From positions 1 to 6,161 of the forward strand of contig JBFWQM010000283.1 in assembly GCA_050249455.1 (NCBI GenBank): DNA of 6,161 nt. Direction: 5' to 3'. The translations under genes and the position numbers were made by a program. Shown one piece after another: positions 1-6,112 of the stretch. The notes under the pieces were generated by a model, which had not been told where the DNA came from, did no database searches, and saw only the letters and a list, made by a program, of their open reading frames with translations. This DNA comes from JBFWQM01 sp050249455. Its GTDB lineage: Bacteria; Pseudomonadota; Alphaproteobacteria; MPNO01; VGEU01. Positions within the stretch are counted from its first letter, which is position 1, and every line of letters begins with the position of its first letter.

Positions 1-437
1 GACGTCTGCACGTAGCGCGGCGGCGGCGCGGCGAAGAAGCTGCCGGCGTTGGCGAGCGGGCGCAGCGGCGCGCTGGTGCACGAATAGACCGTGCCGTAGC
101 GCGGGTGGGTGTGGGCGGTGGCGTTGACGTCGGGCCGGCGCTTGTAGATGCCGACGTGAATCGGCCATTCGCTGTGCCGCTTGCCGGCGTCGCCGTAGAG
201 CAGGTTGCCGTCGAAGTCGATGAGCTGGTGGTCGGTCCAGTCCATCACCTCGCCCAGGGTCAGCCCCCAGCGCTTGATCCACACGCCGCGCCCCTCCGGG
301 TCGCGCATCGCGAGATGGCCCAGCGTGAAGTTGCCGTGACCCTCCATCTCCAGGATGCGGCTCGCCAGCGCCAGCTTGTCGAGCGCCGCACGCACCGCGT
401 CGGACACCGCGATCTCGTTCTGAAGCGCTTTCGCCAT
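1..437 (-). CDS. Class II aldolase/adducin family protein (partial, 3' end outside window)
   Basis: The frame is open from an ATG at 437 down to base 1, giving 145 codons with no stop, so only the N-terminal part is present. Class II aldolase/adducin hallmarks are visible: a helical N-terminus; a glycine-rich substrate-loop region with N36 and R45 (GHGNF at 33-37, MRDPEG at 44-49); DFDGNLLYGD at 74-83; and EWPIHVGIYKRRPDV at 90-104 leading into AHTHP at 108-112. By analogy with L-fuculose-1-phosphate aldolase, E90 is the likely catalytic acid/base, and H109 and H111 are two of the three zinc ligands; the third histidine would lie beyond the edge. Members cleave or epimerise sugar phosphates or related hydroxy-acids in the cytoplasm; the substrate cannot be read here. 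The start is supported by a strong Shine-Dalgarno 4 nt upstream. It is divergent from the amidohydrolase at 568. Family call is firm, substrate unknown. Confidence 0.88.
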   Translation of the reverse strand, partial: MAKALQNEIAVSDAVRAALDKLALASRILEMEGHGNFTLGHLAMRDPEGRGVWIKRWGLTLGEVMDWTDHQLIDFDGNLLYGDAGKRHSEWPIHVGIYKRRPDVNATAHTHPRYGTVYSCTSAPLRPLANAGSFFAAPPPRYVQT

Positions 438-441
438 TTGG

Positions 442-448
442 CCCTCCC
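442..448 (-). promoter_or_regulatory. Shine-Dalgarno of the class II aldolase gene
   Basis: Read on the minus strand, GGGAGGG lies 4 nt before the ATG at 437. It decides the start codon: no other in-frame start is needed, and the protein then begins with the usual short helix ahead of the aldolase core. Confidence 0.7.
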
Positions 449-500
449 GTTTGTGCCGGATTCTCCGCCCGGCCCGGAGCGCGGTCCAGCCATCTTTGAG

Positions 501-528
501 CTTCCCCCTGCTGCATCATGCGGGGAAG
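501..528. other. Small inverted repeat in divergent control region
   Basis: CTTCCCC (501-507) is complementary to GGGGAAG (522-528), and inside it GCAT (513-516) pairs with ATGC (518-521), leaving a 5-nt bulge on one side. It lies about 40 nt upstream of the amidohydrolase start. It could be an operator half-site pair or a leader hairpin. It could equally be chance in G/C-rich DNA, since the arms are only 7 and 4 bp. Confidence 0.2.
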
Positions 529-554
529 ATGGCGAGCGGTCAGTGGTTCCGGTC

Positions 555-563
555 GAGGGGGAG
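555..563 (+). promoter_or_regulatory. Shine-Dalgarno of the amidohydrolase gene
   Basis: GAGGGGGAG ends 4 nt before the ATG at 568. This fixes the start there rather than at the in-frame start 39 codons upstream (451), which would add a non-homologous arginine/serine-rich leader overlapping the control region. Confidence 0.7.
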
Positions 564-567
564 CGCG

Positions 568-2262
568 ATGGACTACGATCTCAAGGTCACCGGCGGCACC
601 ATCATCGACGGCACCGGGGCGGCGCGCTATGCCGGCGAGGTCGGCGTGCGCGACGGGCGCATCGTGGCGGTGGGCAGCGCGCCCGGCACCGCGCGGCGGA
701 CGATCGACGCCGCCGGCTGCATCGTCGCCCCTGGCTTCATCGACGTGCACACGCATTACGACGCGCAGGTGATGTGGGATCCGATGCTCTCCATCTCGCC
801 GTGGCACGGCGTGACGACGGTGGTGATGGGCAATTGCGGCTTCGGCGTCGCGCCGGCGAAGCCGGACCACCGGCGGCTCCTGATGCAGACCCTGGAGATT
901 GTCGAAGGCATGAGCCTGGAGGCGCTGGAGGCGGGCCTCGGCGACTGGTCGTTCGAAAGCTTCCCCGAATACCTGGCGGCGGTGGCGCGGCGCGGCGTCG
1001 CGGTCAACGTCGGCGCGATGGTCGGCCACAGCGCGGTGCGCCTCAACGTGATGGGGCTCGACGCGGTGGAGCGCAAGGCGACGGCGGACGAGGTCGCGGC
1101 GATGGCGAAGGTGGTGGGCCAGGCGGTGGCGGCCGGCGCGCTCGGATTCTCCACCTCCACGTCGCGGCTGCATGTCGGATTCGGCGGCAAGCCGGTGCCG
1201 AGCCGGTTTGCCGACATGCAGGCCGAGACCATCCCGCTTGCCGCCGCGGTCGGCGCCAACGGCGGCGGCGTGGCGCAGCTCACCACCGGCATAGAGCCCG
1301 AGTTCGCCGCGTTCGAGGACCTCGCGCGCGCCGCCGGCACGGTGACGTGGACGGCGATGCTGACCCGCATCGGCGATGACACGATCCACGAGCGCCACCA
1401 CCGCATCGCCGCCGATCAGTTCGCGCGCGGCCTGCCGATCTGGCCGCAGGTATCGTGCCGGCCGCTGACGATGGAGTTCCATCTCGGCGCGCCGTTTCCG
1501 TTCGAGCGCATCGACGCGTTCAAGCCGGCCTCCGCCGCCGACCGCGCCGGCAAGAAGCGCATCTATGCCGACCCGGCATTCCGCGACGCCTTCAAGCGCG
1601 AGATCGCGGCGGGCGACGCGACCACGCCGCAGACCTGGGCGCTGCGCATGGCGCTGGAGGCGCTGGAGATCTCCGCCGCGCCGACGGCGCGCGCGCTGGA
1701 GGGCCGGCCGGCGCGCGCGGTGGCGGCGGAGCGCGGCATCGACCCGCTCGACCTCGTGTTCGACCTTGCGCTCGACTCCGACCTCGCGACCCGGTTCCGC
1801 GTGCCGCTGGCCAACACCAACCAGGACGCGATCGGCGGCTTCCTGCACGACCCCTTCACGGTCGTCGCGCTGTCGGACGCCGGCGCGCACACCAGCCAGC
1901 TGTGCGACGCGTGTTATGCCACCGACCTGCTCGGCCGCTGGTCGCGCGATAAGGGCGCCCTGACCCTGGAGCAGGCGATCGACCAGCTCTGCACGCGCCC
2001 GGCGGCGATCTTCGGCATCCGCGACCGCGGCCGGCTGGCCGCCGGCTATGCCGCCGACATCGTCGTGTTCGACCCCGCCACCGTCGGGGCCGGCCCGCTG
2101 CAGCGGGTCAACGACCTCCCCGCCGGCGCCGACCGCCTGATCGCGCAGGCCGCCGGCATCCGCGCGGTGATCGTCAACGGCACCGTGATCCGCGACGGCA
2201 ACGCCGACGCGCTCGGCCCGCGCGACGCGCCGCCGGGGGTGCTGGTGCGGCGGGCGGCGTGA
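568..2262 (+). CDS. Amidohydrolase, N-acyl-D-amino-acid deacylase (D-aminoacylase) superfamily
   Basis: 564 residues, a little longer than characterised D-aminoacylases (about 480-500). The architecture is that of COG3653-type amidohydrolases: an N-terminal beta-sandwich strand set (TIIDGTG at 11-17, VRDGRIVAVG at 27-36), a TIM barrel, then the sandwich returning at the C-terminus (GYAADIVVFDP at 493-503, IRAVIVNGTVIRDG at 531-544). Active-site landmarks are HTH at 61-63, the bridging-cysteine motif GNCGFG at 88-93, MVGHSAVR at 151-158, GALGFSTS at 190-197 with H202, and SDAGAH at 436-441, whose D437 is the expected catalytic aspartate. Such enzymes hydrolyse amide bonds of N-acyl-D-amino acids or related compounds in the cytoplasm. 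Where characterised D-aminoacylases carry two further zinc histidines, this protein has VAQLTTGIE (235-243) and VTWTAMLTR (259-267) with none, so it belongs to a divergent subfamily whose substrate I cannot name. No signal peptide is seen. It is convergent with tam and divergent from the aldolase. Confidence 0.88.
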   Translation: MDYDLKVTGGTIIDGTGAARYAGEVGVRDGRIVAVGSAPGTARRTIDAAGCIVAPGFIDVHTHYDAQVMWDPMLSISPWHGVTTVVMGNCGFGVAPAKPDHRRLLMQTLEIVEGMSLEALEAGLGDWSFESFPEYLAAVARRGVAVNVGAMVGHSAVRLNVMGLDAVERKATADEVAAMAKVVGQAVAAGALGFSTSTSRLHVGFGGKPVPSRFADMQAETIPLAAAVGANGGGVAQLTTGIEPEFAAFEDLARAAGTVTWTAMLTRIGDDTIHERHHRIAADQFARGLPIWPQVSCRPLTMEFHLGAPFPFERIDAFKPASAADRAGKKRIYADPAFRDAFKREIAAGDATTPQTWALRMALEALEISAAPTARALEGRPARAVAAERGIDPLDLVFDLALDSDLATRFRVPLANTNQDAIGGFLHDPFTVVALSDAGAHTSQLCDACYATDLLGRWSRDKGALTLEQAIDQLCTRPAAIFGIRDRGRLAAGYAADIVVFDPATVGAGPLQRVNDLPAGADRLIAQAAGIRAVIVNGTVIRDGNADALGPRDAPPGVLVRRAA

Positions 2263-2275
2263 CTCATATTCAGAG

Positions 2276-2314
2276 GTTCGGTAGGGGCGGGTTTGAAACC
2301 CGCCCCTACCGAAC
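2276..2314. repeat. 39-bp near-perfect palindrome, dispersed-repeat type
   Basis: Two 19-bp arms (2276-2294 and 2296-2314) are exact reverse complements around a single central G (2295); the core arm is GTAGGGGCGGGTTT. It fills most of the 64-bp gap between the convergent amidohydrolase and tam genes, 14 nt after the first stop and 13 nt from the second. The core is a motif I recall as widely dispersed in bacterial intergenic DNA; when read through as protein it gives the characteristic VGAGFKPAPT peptide, which also appears in a spurious minus-strand reading frame here. As RNA it would form a very stable hairpin from either strand, so it may attenuate read-through between the convergent genes. 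There is no U-tract on either side, so it is not a canonical intrinsic terminator. Confidence 0.85.
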
Positions 2315-2326
2315 ATCGATGTGGCG

Positions 2327-3091
2327 CTACCTGGTGGCGACGATGAACAGCCGGCGGAACGGCAGGACGACCTTGCCGTCGGCCTTCGCCGGATAGGCGA
2401 TCTTGGTGCGGCGGCGGTAGTCGGCCTCGAAGGCGCTGCGGTCGGGCTCGTCGAGCGCGTCGAGGAAGGACTTCAGCCACGTGCCCTTGGTCCAGTCGGC
2501 GACCGGGGCGTCGCCTTCCAGCACCTGGATGTACTGCGTCTCCCACATGTCGAGACGCGCCACCCGTCCCGCAAGCAGGTCGTAGTAGAAGCCGGGGTCG
2601 CCGACCGGCGGATCCTTGATCAGGTGCGCCAGCCGGTCGCGCCACGGGCCTTCGCGCGCGACGTCGTCGATCAGGCTGTGCGACGGCTCGCGGAACATGC
2701 GCGGCATCTGCACCGCCAGTACGCCGCCCGGCGCGACCCGGTCGAGCAGACGGGGGAACAGCGTCGCGTGGTCGGGCAGCCAGTGCAGCGCGGCGTTGGA
2801 GTAGAGCAGGTCGACCGGCGCGTCCGGCGTCCATGCCGCGATGTCGGCCTGCACCCACTCGACGTCGGCGGCGGCAGCGCGGCCCTTGGCGATCATCTCC
2901 GCCGAGCCGTCGACGCCGATGACCCGCGCGGCGGGCCAGCGCCGCTTAATCGGGATCGTCGCCGCGCCTGTGCCGCAGCCGAGGTCCGCGGCGGTCCCGG
3001 GGTCGGCAAGCGGGACCCGCGCCAGCAGATCGAGCGCCGGCCGCAGACGCAGGTCGGCGAAGGCGAGGTACTGGTTGGGATCCCACTCCAT
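2327..3091 (-). CDS. tam: Trans-aconitate 2-methyltransferase homologue
   Basis: 254 residues, against 252 for E. coli Tam, which it resembles along its whole length. It is a cytoplasmic class I SAM-dependent methyltransferase that in E. coli methylates trans-aconitate, a damaging by-product of cis-aconitate, to its monomethyl ester. Visible motifs: the N-terminal WDPNQYLAFADLRLRPALDL (3-22); SAM-binding motif I ADLGCGTG (35-42); acidic residue D61 ending beta 2; QADI (81-84); SNAALHWLPDH (98-108); PGGVLAVQMP (121-130); the FYYDLL segment (168-173); and the C-terminal PFRRLFIVATR (244-254), nearly identical to the E. coli ending. The ATG lies 5 bp after the stop of the upstream ThDP-enzyme gene and has no clear Shine-Dalgarno, so translation is probably coupled. 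The closest alternative is a methyltransferase of the same family acting on another small carboxylic acid; that substrate shift is possible given the neighbour. Confidence 0.87.
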   Translation of the reverse strand: MEWDPNQYLAFADLRLRPALDLLARVPLADPGTAADLGCGTGAATIPIKRRWPAARVIGVDGSAEMIAKGRAAAADVEWVQADIAAWTPDAPVDLLYSNAALHWLPDHATLFPRLLDRVAPGGVLAVQMPRMFREPSHSLIDDVAREGPWRDRLAHLIKDPPVGDPGFYYDLLAGRVARLDMWETQYIQVLEGDAPVADWTKGTWLKSFLDALDEPDRSAFEADYRRRTKIAYPAKADGKVVLPFRRLFIVATR

Positions 3092-3096
3092 CGCGG

Positions 3097-4845
3097 TCAG
3101 CGCTTGGCGTCGGCGGCGGCCGCCGCGTCGTCATAGGCGGTATGGACGTTGAGCACCGCCTGGCGCTTCTCGTCCGTCACCACCTTGAGCGCGCGCTGCA
3201 GCGCGCCGGGCAGCGCCTCGGGCGCCGTCACCTCCTCGCCGTAGCCGCCGCAGGCCTCGACGATCTTGTGGTAGGCGGGCGCCGGCTCGAGGAAGGTCAG
3301 CGGCGCGCGGTTGATCCGCGCCGCCACGCCGTCGGGGTGGATGCCGAGCGTCGCCTTGCGCACCGAGCCCCACATCTTGTTGTTGAGGATCACGGTCAGC
3401 ACCGGCAGGTCGTTGGCCGCGCCGACATAATGCGCCGGCGTCGGGTTGCCGAACATGTAGGCGCCGTCGCCGATGATCGAGAACACCCGGCGGTCCGGCG
3501 CGCCGAGCTGCGCGCCCAGCGCCGCGCCGGTGCCCCAGCCAAGGCCGCCGGCCGGGCTGGTGCCGAAGAAGGTGCCGGGGCTGTCGAACTCCATGAAGGC
3601 GAGCGGGATCTGCGACTCGCTGACCACGATGTCGTCGGCGCCCTTCACGGTGTCGATGCAGTGGGCGACCCAGGGCAGGTCGATCGGCGTCGATTTCGCC
3701 GCCGCCTCGCGTGCGGCGCGGCGCTGCGTCAGGATGCCGTCGCGGCGCTTGGCCAGCGCGGCGCGGCGCGTCTCGATACGCGCCGTGGCGCCCTTGGCGT
3801 GCGTCGCCATCGCGCCGTCGAGCGCCTTCACCGCGTTGTGCGACGAGCCGGTGATGGCGAGGTCGCATGGGAAGCCGCGGATCGGGTAGTCGGCGAACAG
3901 GGGATCGGCGCCGAGGTGGATCACCTTCGCCGCCGGGTTGACCGGATGCAGGCTCGGGATCCACGGCACGTCGCAGTCGAGCACGACGATGACGTCGGCG
4001 TCCTTGATGAAGGCCGACGACTCATAGCCCATGTGCATCGGGTGCGAGGTCGGCAGGCAGACATAGCGCGGGCGGTAGGCGATGACCGGGATGGCGTAGC
4101 GCTCCACCAGCGCTGCGAGCGCCGGCACCGCCGATGCGTCGCGGCCGTAGCTTGCGGTGATCAGCACCGGCTTCTCGGCCGCGGCGATCATCGCGGCGGC
4201 GCGGTCGATGGCGTTCGGGTCGGGCGCGGTCGGCTGCGCCGGCTGGCGCCGCGCCGGGGAGTCGTAGGTGAAGGTGCCCGGGTTCTCGGCCAGCACCTCG
4301 CGCGGCAGGGTCAGGTAGACCGGGCCGCGCGGCTCCGACATCGCGATCGTCATGGCGCGGTCGACCACCGTCTCCACCTGCATGGCGCCGCGTAGCTCGT
4401 AGTCCCACTTGACCAGCTCGCGCACCATCCCGGCCTGGTCGAACATCTCCTGGCCCCAGTGGATGTAGAGGCTGCGCGAGCCGAGCCGGCCGTCCTCGTT
4501 CAGCGGCGTGCGGCCGGCGGTGAAGATGATCGGGATGTTCTCCCGCGCGGCGTTCATCAGCCCGCACACCGCGTTGGCGGTGCCCACCGTGACGTGGACC
4601 ATCACCGCCTGCGGCCGGCCGGTGACCAGGTAGTAGCCGTGCGCCATCGCCATGGCGACGTTCTCATGCGGGACGGTGACCGGGGTCGGCGACGGCGTGC
4701 CCTGGGCGACCGACTTCGACAGCGCCTCGATGACCGAGGCGAAATCGGTGCCGGCGTTGCCGAACAGGTATTCCACGCCGCGGTCGGCGAGCACGGCCAG
4801 GTAGGCCTCGGCGGTCGAATCGACCTTCATCGTCTGCTTCGCCAT
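3097..4845 (-). CDS. Thiamine-diphosphate-dependent enzyme, acetolactate synthase/benzoylformate decarboxylase superfamily
   Basis: 582 residues, the usual size for this superfamily. The three domains are in standard order: N-terminal Pyr domain (about 10-185) with VPHEN at 58-62, where E61 is the glutamate that activates the thiamine ring; a central domain (about 210-345); and a C-terminal PP domain (about 395-570) with the cofactor motif GDG (459-461) and NN (488-489), D460 and the asparagines holding Mg-diphosphate. Such enzymes decarboxylate or ligate 2-oxo acids. The pieces between motifs (HWGQEMFDQAGMVRELVKWD at 129-148; NPTPAH at 467-472) match neither textbook biosynthetic acetolactate synthases nor known decarboxylases, and no small regulatory subunit gene lies nearby, so a catabolic or uncharacterised role is more likely than valine/isoleucine synthesis. 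The start at 4845 is chosen for its Shine-Dalgarno and because the Pyr domain follows directly; a GTG 20 codons upstream (4905) adds only non-homologous residues. First gene of a likely operon with tam. Confidence 0.88.
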   Translation of the reverse strand: MAKQTMKVDSTAEAYLAVLADRGVEYLFGNAGTDFASVIEALSKSVAQGTPSPTPVTVPHENVAMAMAHGYYLVTGRPQAVMVHVTVGTANAVCGLMNAARENIPIIFTAGRTPLNEDGRLGSRSLYIHWGQEMFDQAGMVRELVKWDYELRGAMQVETVVDRAMTIAMSEPRGPVYLTLPREVLAENPGTFTYDSPARRQPAQPTAPDPNAIDRAAAMIAAAEKPVLITASYGRDASAVPALAALVERYAIPVIAYRPRYVCLPTSHPMHMGYESSAFIKDADVIVVLDCDVPWIPSLHPVNPAAKVIHLGADPLFADYPIRGFPCDLAITGSSHNAVKALDGAMATHAKGATARIETRRAALAKRRDGILTQRRAAREAAAKSTPIDLPWVAHCIDTVKGADDIVVSESQIPLAFMEFDSPGTFFGTSPAGGLGWGTGAALGAQLGAPDRRVFSIIGDGAYMFGNPTPAHYVGAANDLPVLTVILNNKMWGSVRKATLGIHPDGVAARINRAPLTFLEPAPAYHKIVEACGGYGEEVTAPEALPGALQRALKVVTDEKRQAVLNVHTAYDDAAAAADAKR

Positions 4846-4942
4846 CGCGCATGTCCCTTGCCAAAGTTCGCGAATTCCCGATATCACGCCGGGCCCGGGC
4901 GCCACAAGGGCCGCCCCCTCACCTGTCCGCGGTAGCCGCGCC
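4846..4942. promoter_or_regulatory. Divergent intergenic region (ThDP enzyme / HcaT-like transporter)
   Basis: These 97 bp between divergent starts should hold both promoters. It contains a run of short perfect palindromes: TTCGCGAA (4867-4874), GATATC (4880-4885) and CCGGGCCCGG (4889-4898). The A/T-richer stretch 4863-4886 is the only locally low-GC part and is the likeliest place for a -10 element of the minus-strand operon, but I see no well-matched sigma-70 pair. No regulator gene is present in the window. The regulatory role rests on gene orientation. Confidence 0.4.
4854..4859 (-). promoter_or_regulatory. Shine-Dalgarno of the ThDP-enzyme gene
   Basis: Minus-strand AAGGGA lies 8 nt before the ATG at 4845. 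It supports this start over the upstream in-frame GTG at 4905. A second ATG 7 nt upstream is out of frame. Confidence 0.65.
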
Positions 4943-6088
4943 GTGCCGATCGCCGCCCGTATCGCGCTGTTCTACGGCGCCTTCTTCCTGGTGGTCGGCA
5001 TCCAGCTGCCGTTCTGGCCGGCGTGGCTCGGCGCCCACGGCATGAGCCCGGAGCAGATCGGCCTGATCCTGGGCTTCCCGGTGTGGGTGCGCATCCTGAC
5101 CAACCCGCTGATCGCGCGCGCGGTGGATGCGACCGGCCGGCGCCGTCGCATGGCGGTGGCGCTGACCGCGATGACCCTGGCCTGCACCTCGGTCTTCCTG
5201 GTGGTGGACGGGTTCTGGGCGTTCCTCGTCGCCTCCACCGTCGCCAGCGTGTTCTTCAGCGCGATCATGCCGCTGGCGGAGAACATCGCCTCGATGACCG
5301 CGCTGCGCCACGGCCTCGACTACGGCCGGATGCGGCTGTGGGGGTCGGTGACGTTCATCGTCGCGGCGTCGGGCTGCGGCGCGCTGCTGGTCGGGCGTGA
5401 CGAGGACCTGATCCTGTGGCTGAGCCTCGCCGCGCTCGGCCTCTCGGTGCTCGCGGCGCTGGCGCTGCCGGAGCCGGAGATGCCGCCGCGGCGGATCTCG
5501 AACGCCGGCATCGCGTGGCTGCTGCGCGACCGCGGGTTCCTCGCCATCGTCGCGGTCGGCGCGCTGACCCAGGGCAGCCACGCCGCGTTCTACGGCTTCG
5601 GCACCATCCACTGGCGCGCGCTCGGCATCGGCGACGACGTGATCGGCTGGCTGTGGGCGGCCGGGGTGATCGCCGAGGTCGGGCTGTTCGTTGTCTCGGG
5701 CGCGATGATCCGGCGCATCGGGCCTTTCGGCATGCTGGCGCTGTCGGCCGCCGCCGGGGCCTTGCGCTGGACGGTGACGGCATGGGCGGCGGAGGCGTGG
5801 GTGCTGTTCCTGATGCAGCCGCTGCACGCCTTCACCTTTGCCGCCGGGCATACCGCGCTGATCTGGCTGATCGCGCGCAGCGTGCCGGCGGAGGCGTCCA
5901 CCACCGCGCAGGCGCTGTTCACCTCGCTGGCGCTGGGGGGCTCGATCGGCCTCGCCACGCTCGGCGCCGGATGGCTCTACGAGCGCGCCGGCGGCGAGGT
6001 GTTCTTGGCGATGACCGCGATGTCGCTGGCGGGCGGCGCGATGATCGTGCCGCTGATGCGGGCGGTCAGGGGGCGGCTGGCGGGTTAG
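4943..6088 (+). CDS. MFS transporter, HcaT (3-phenylpropionate permease) family
   Basis: 381 residues, against 379 for E. coli HcaT, which it resembles end to end. It is an inner-membrane carrier with about 12 predicted helices (roughly 5-30, 38-58, 70-88, 92-112, 133-152, 157-176, 197-220, 233-254, 262-280, 284-310, 322-345, 352-372). Family signatures include QLPFWPAWL (21-29) with MSPEQIGLILG (34-44), LDYGRMRLWGSV (125-136), GSHAAFYGFGTIHWRALG (211-228), IGWLWAAGVIAEV (234-246) and LGGSIG (331-336). The basic loop GRRRRM (65-70) after helix 2 fits the MFS loop 2-3. E. coli HcaT is assigned to proton-coupled uptake of 3-phenylpropionate; the substrate here is unproven. The start is GTG, the only canonical in-frame start between 4847 and 4943, and it aligns with the E. 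coli N-terminus; a Shine-Dalgarno is weak or absent. Divergent from the ThDP enzyme gene, with which it may be co-regulated. Confidence 0.87.
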   Translation: MPIAARIALFYGAFFLVVGIQLPFWPAWLGAHGMSPEQIGLILGFPVWVRILTNPLIARAVDATGRRRRMAVALTAMTLACTSVFLVVDGFWAFLVASTVASVFFSAIMPLAENIASMTALRHGLDYGRMRLWGSVTFIVAASGCGALLVGRDEDLILWLSLAALGLSVLAALALPEPEMPPRRISNAGIAWLLRDRGFLAIVAVGALTQGSHAAFYGFGTIHWRALGIGDDVIGWLWAAGVIAEVGLFVVSGAMIRRIGPFGMLALSAAAGALRWTVTAWAAEAWVLFLMQPLHAFTFAAGHTALIWLIARSVPAEASTTAQALFTSLALGGSIGLATLGAGWLYERAGGEVFLAMTAMSLAGGAMIVPLMRAVRGRLAG

Positions 6089-6098
6089 GTACGGATCT

Positions 6099-6112
6099 GG
6101 GGCTGGCGCCCC
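6099..6112 (+). terminator. Possible transcription-end hairpin after the transporter
   Basis: GGGGC (6099-6103) pairs with GCCCC (6108-6112) across a 4-nt loop, 10 nt beyond the transporter stop. No U-tract follows, only C-rich sequence, so it is at best a weak or Rho-assisted stop. It may simply be the edge of the repeat element that follows. Confidence 0.25.

Larger units (their letters stand above)
438..567. promoter_or_regulatory. Divergent intergenic region (aldolase / amidohydrolase)
   Basis: These 130 bp separate two divergent genes and must carry both promoters unless transcription enters from elsewhere. It holds one ribosome-binding site at each end and a small inverted repeat near its centre (501-528). 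I could not identify a convincing -35/-10 pair for either direction; TTGAGC at 496-501 resembles a -35 box but has no matching -10 box at proper spacing. The promoter role is inferred from gene orientation only. Confidence 0.4.

Noticed and set aside
451..567. Upstream extension of the amidohydrolase start
   Set aside because: It adds 39 residues with no family counterpart, whereas the ATG at 568 has a strong Shine-Dalgarno and begins the beta-sandwich directly.
105..1379. Long plus-strand open frame overlapping the aldolase and the amidohydrolase
   Set aside because: Low-complexity Arg/Gly/Ala-rich translation with no motifs. It overlaps two genes with clear family signatures and is a shadow of G/C-rich third positions.
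2263..2326. Canonical Rho-independent terminator between the convergent genes
   Set aside because: The hairpin is strong, but neither strand has a T-run after it, so it is listed as a repeat with only a possible termination role.
2046..2858. 270-codon minus-strand frame crossing the convergent gap
   Set aside because: It reads through the 2276-2314 palindrome (giving VGAGFKPAPT) and overlaps both neighbours out of frame; the peptide is a known by-product of the repeat, not evidence of a gene.
3142..4395. 417-codon plus-strand open frame opposite the ThDP-enzyme gene
   Set aside because: Arg/His/Val-rich translation without recognisable domains, fully antisense to a gene with intact ThDP motifs; a shadow frame.
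4846..4905. Upstream GTG start for the ThDP enzyme
   Set aside because: It adds 20 residues without homology and uses up most of the divergent control region; the ATG at 4845 has AAGGGA at good spacing.
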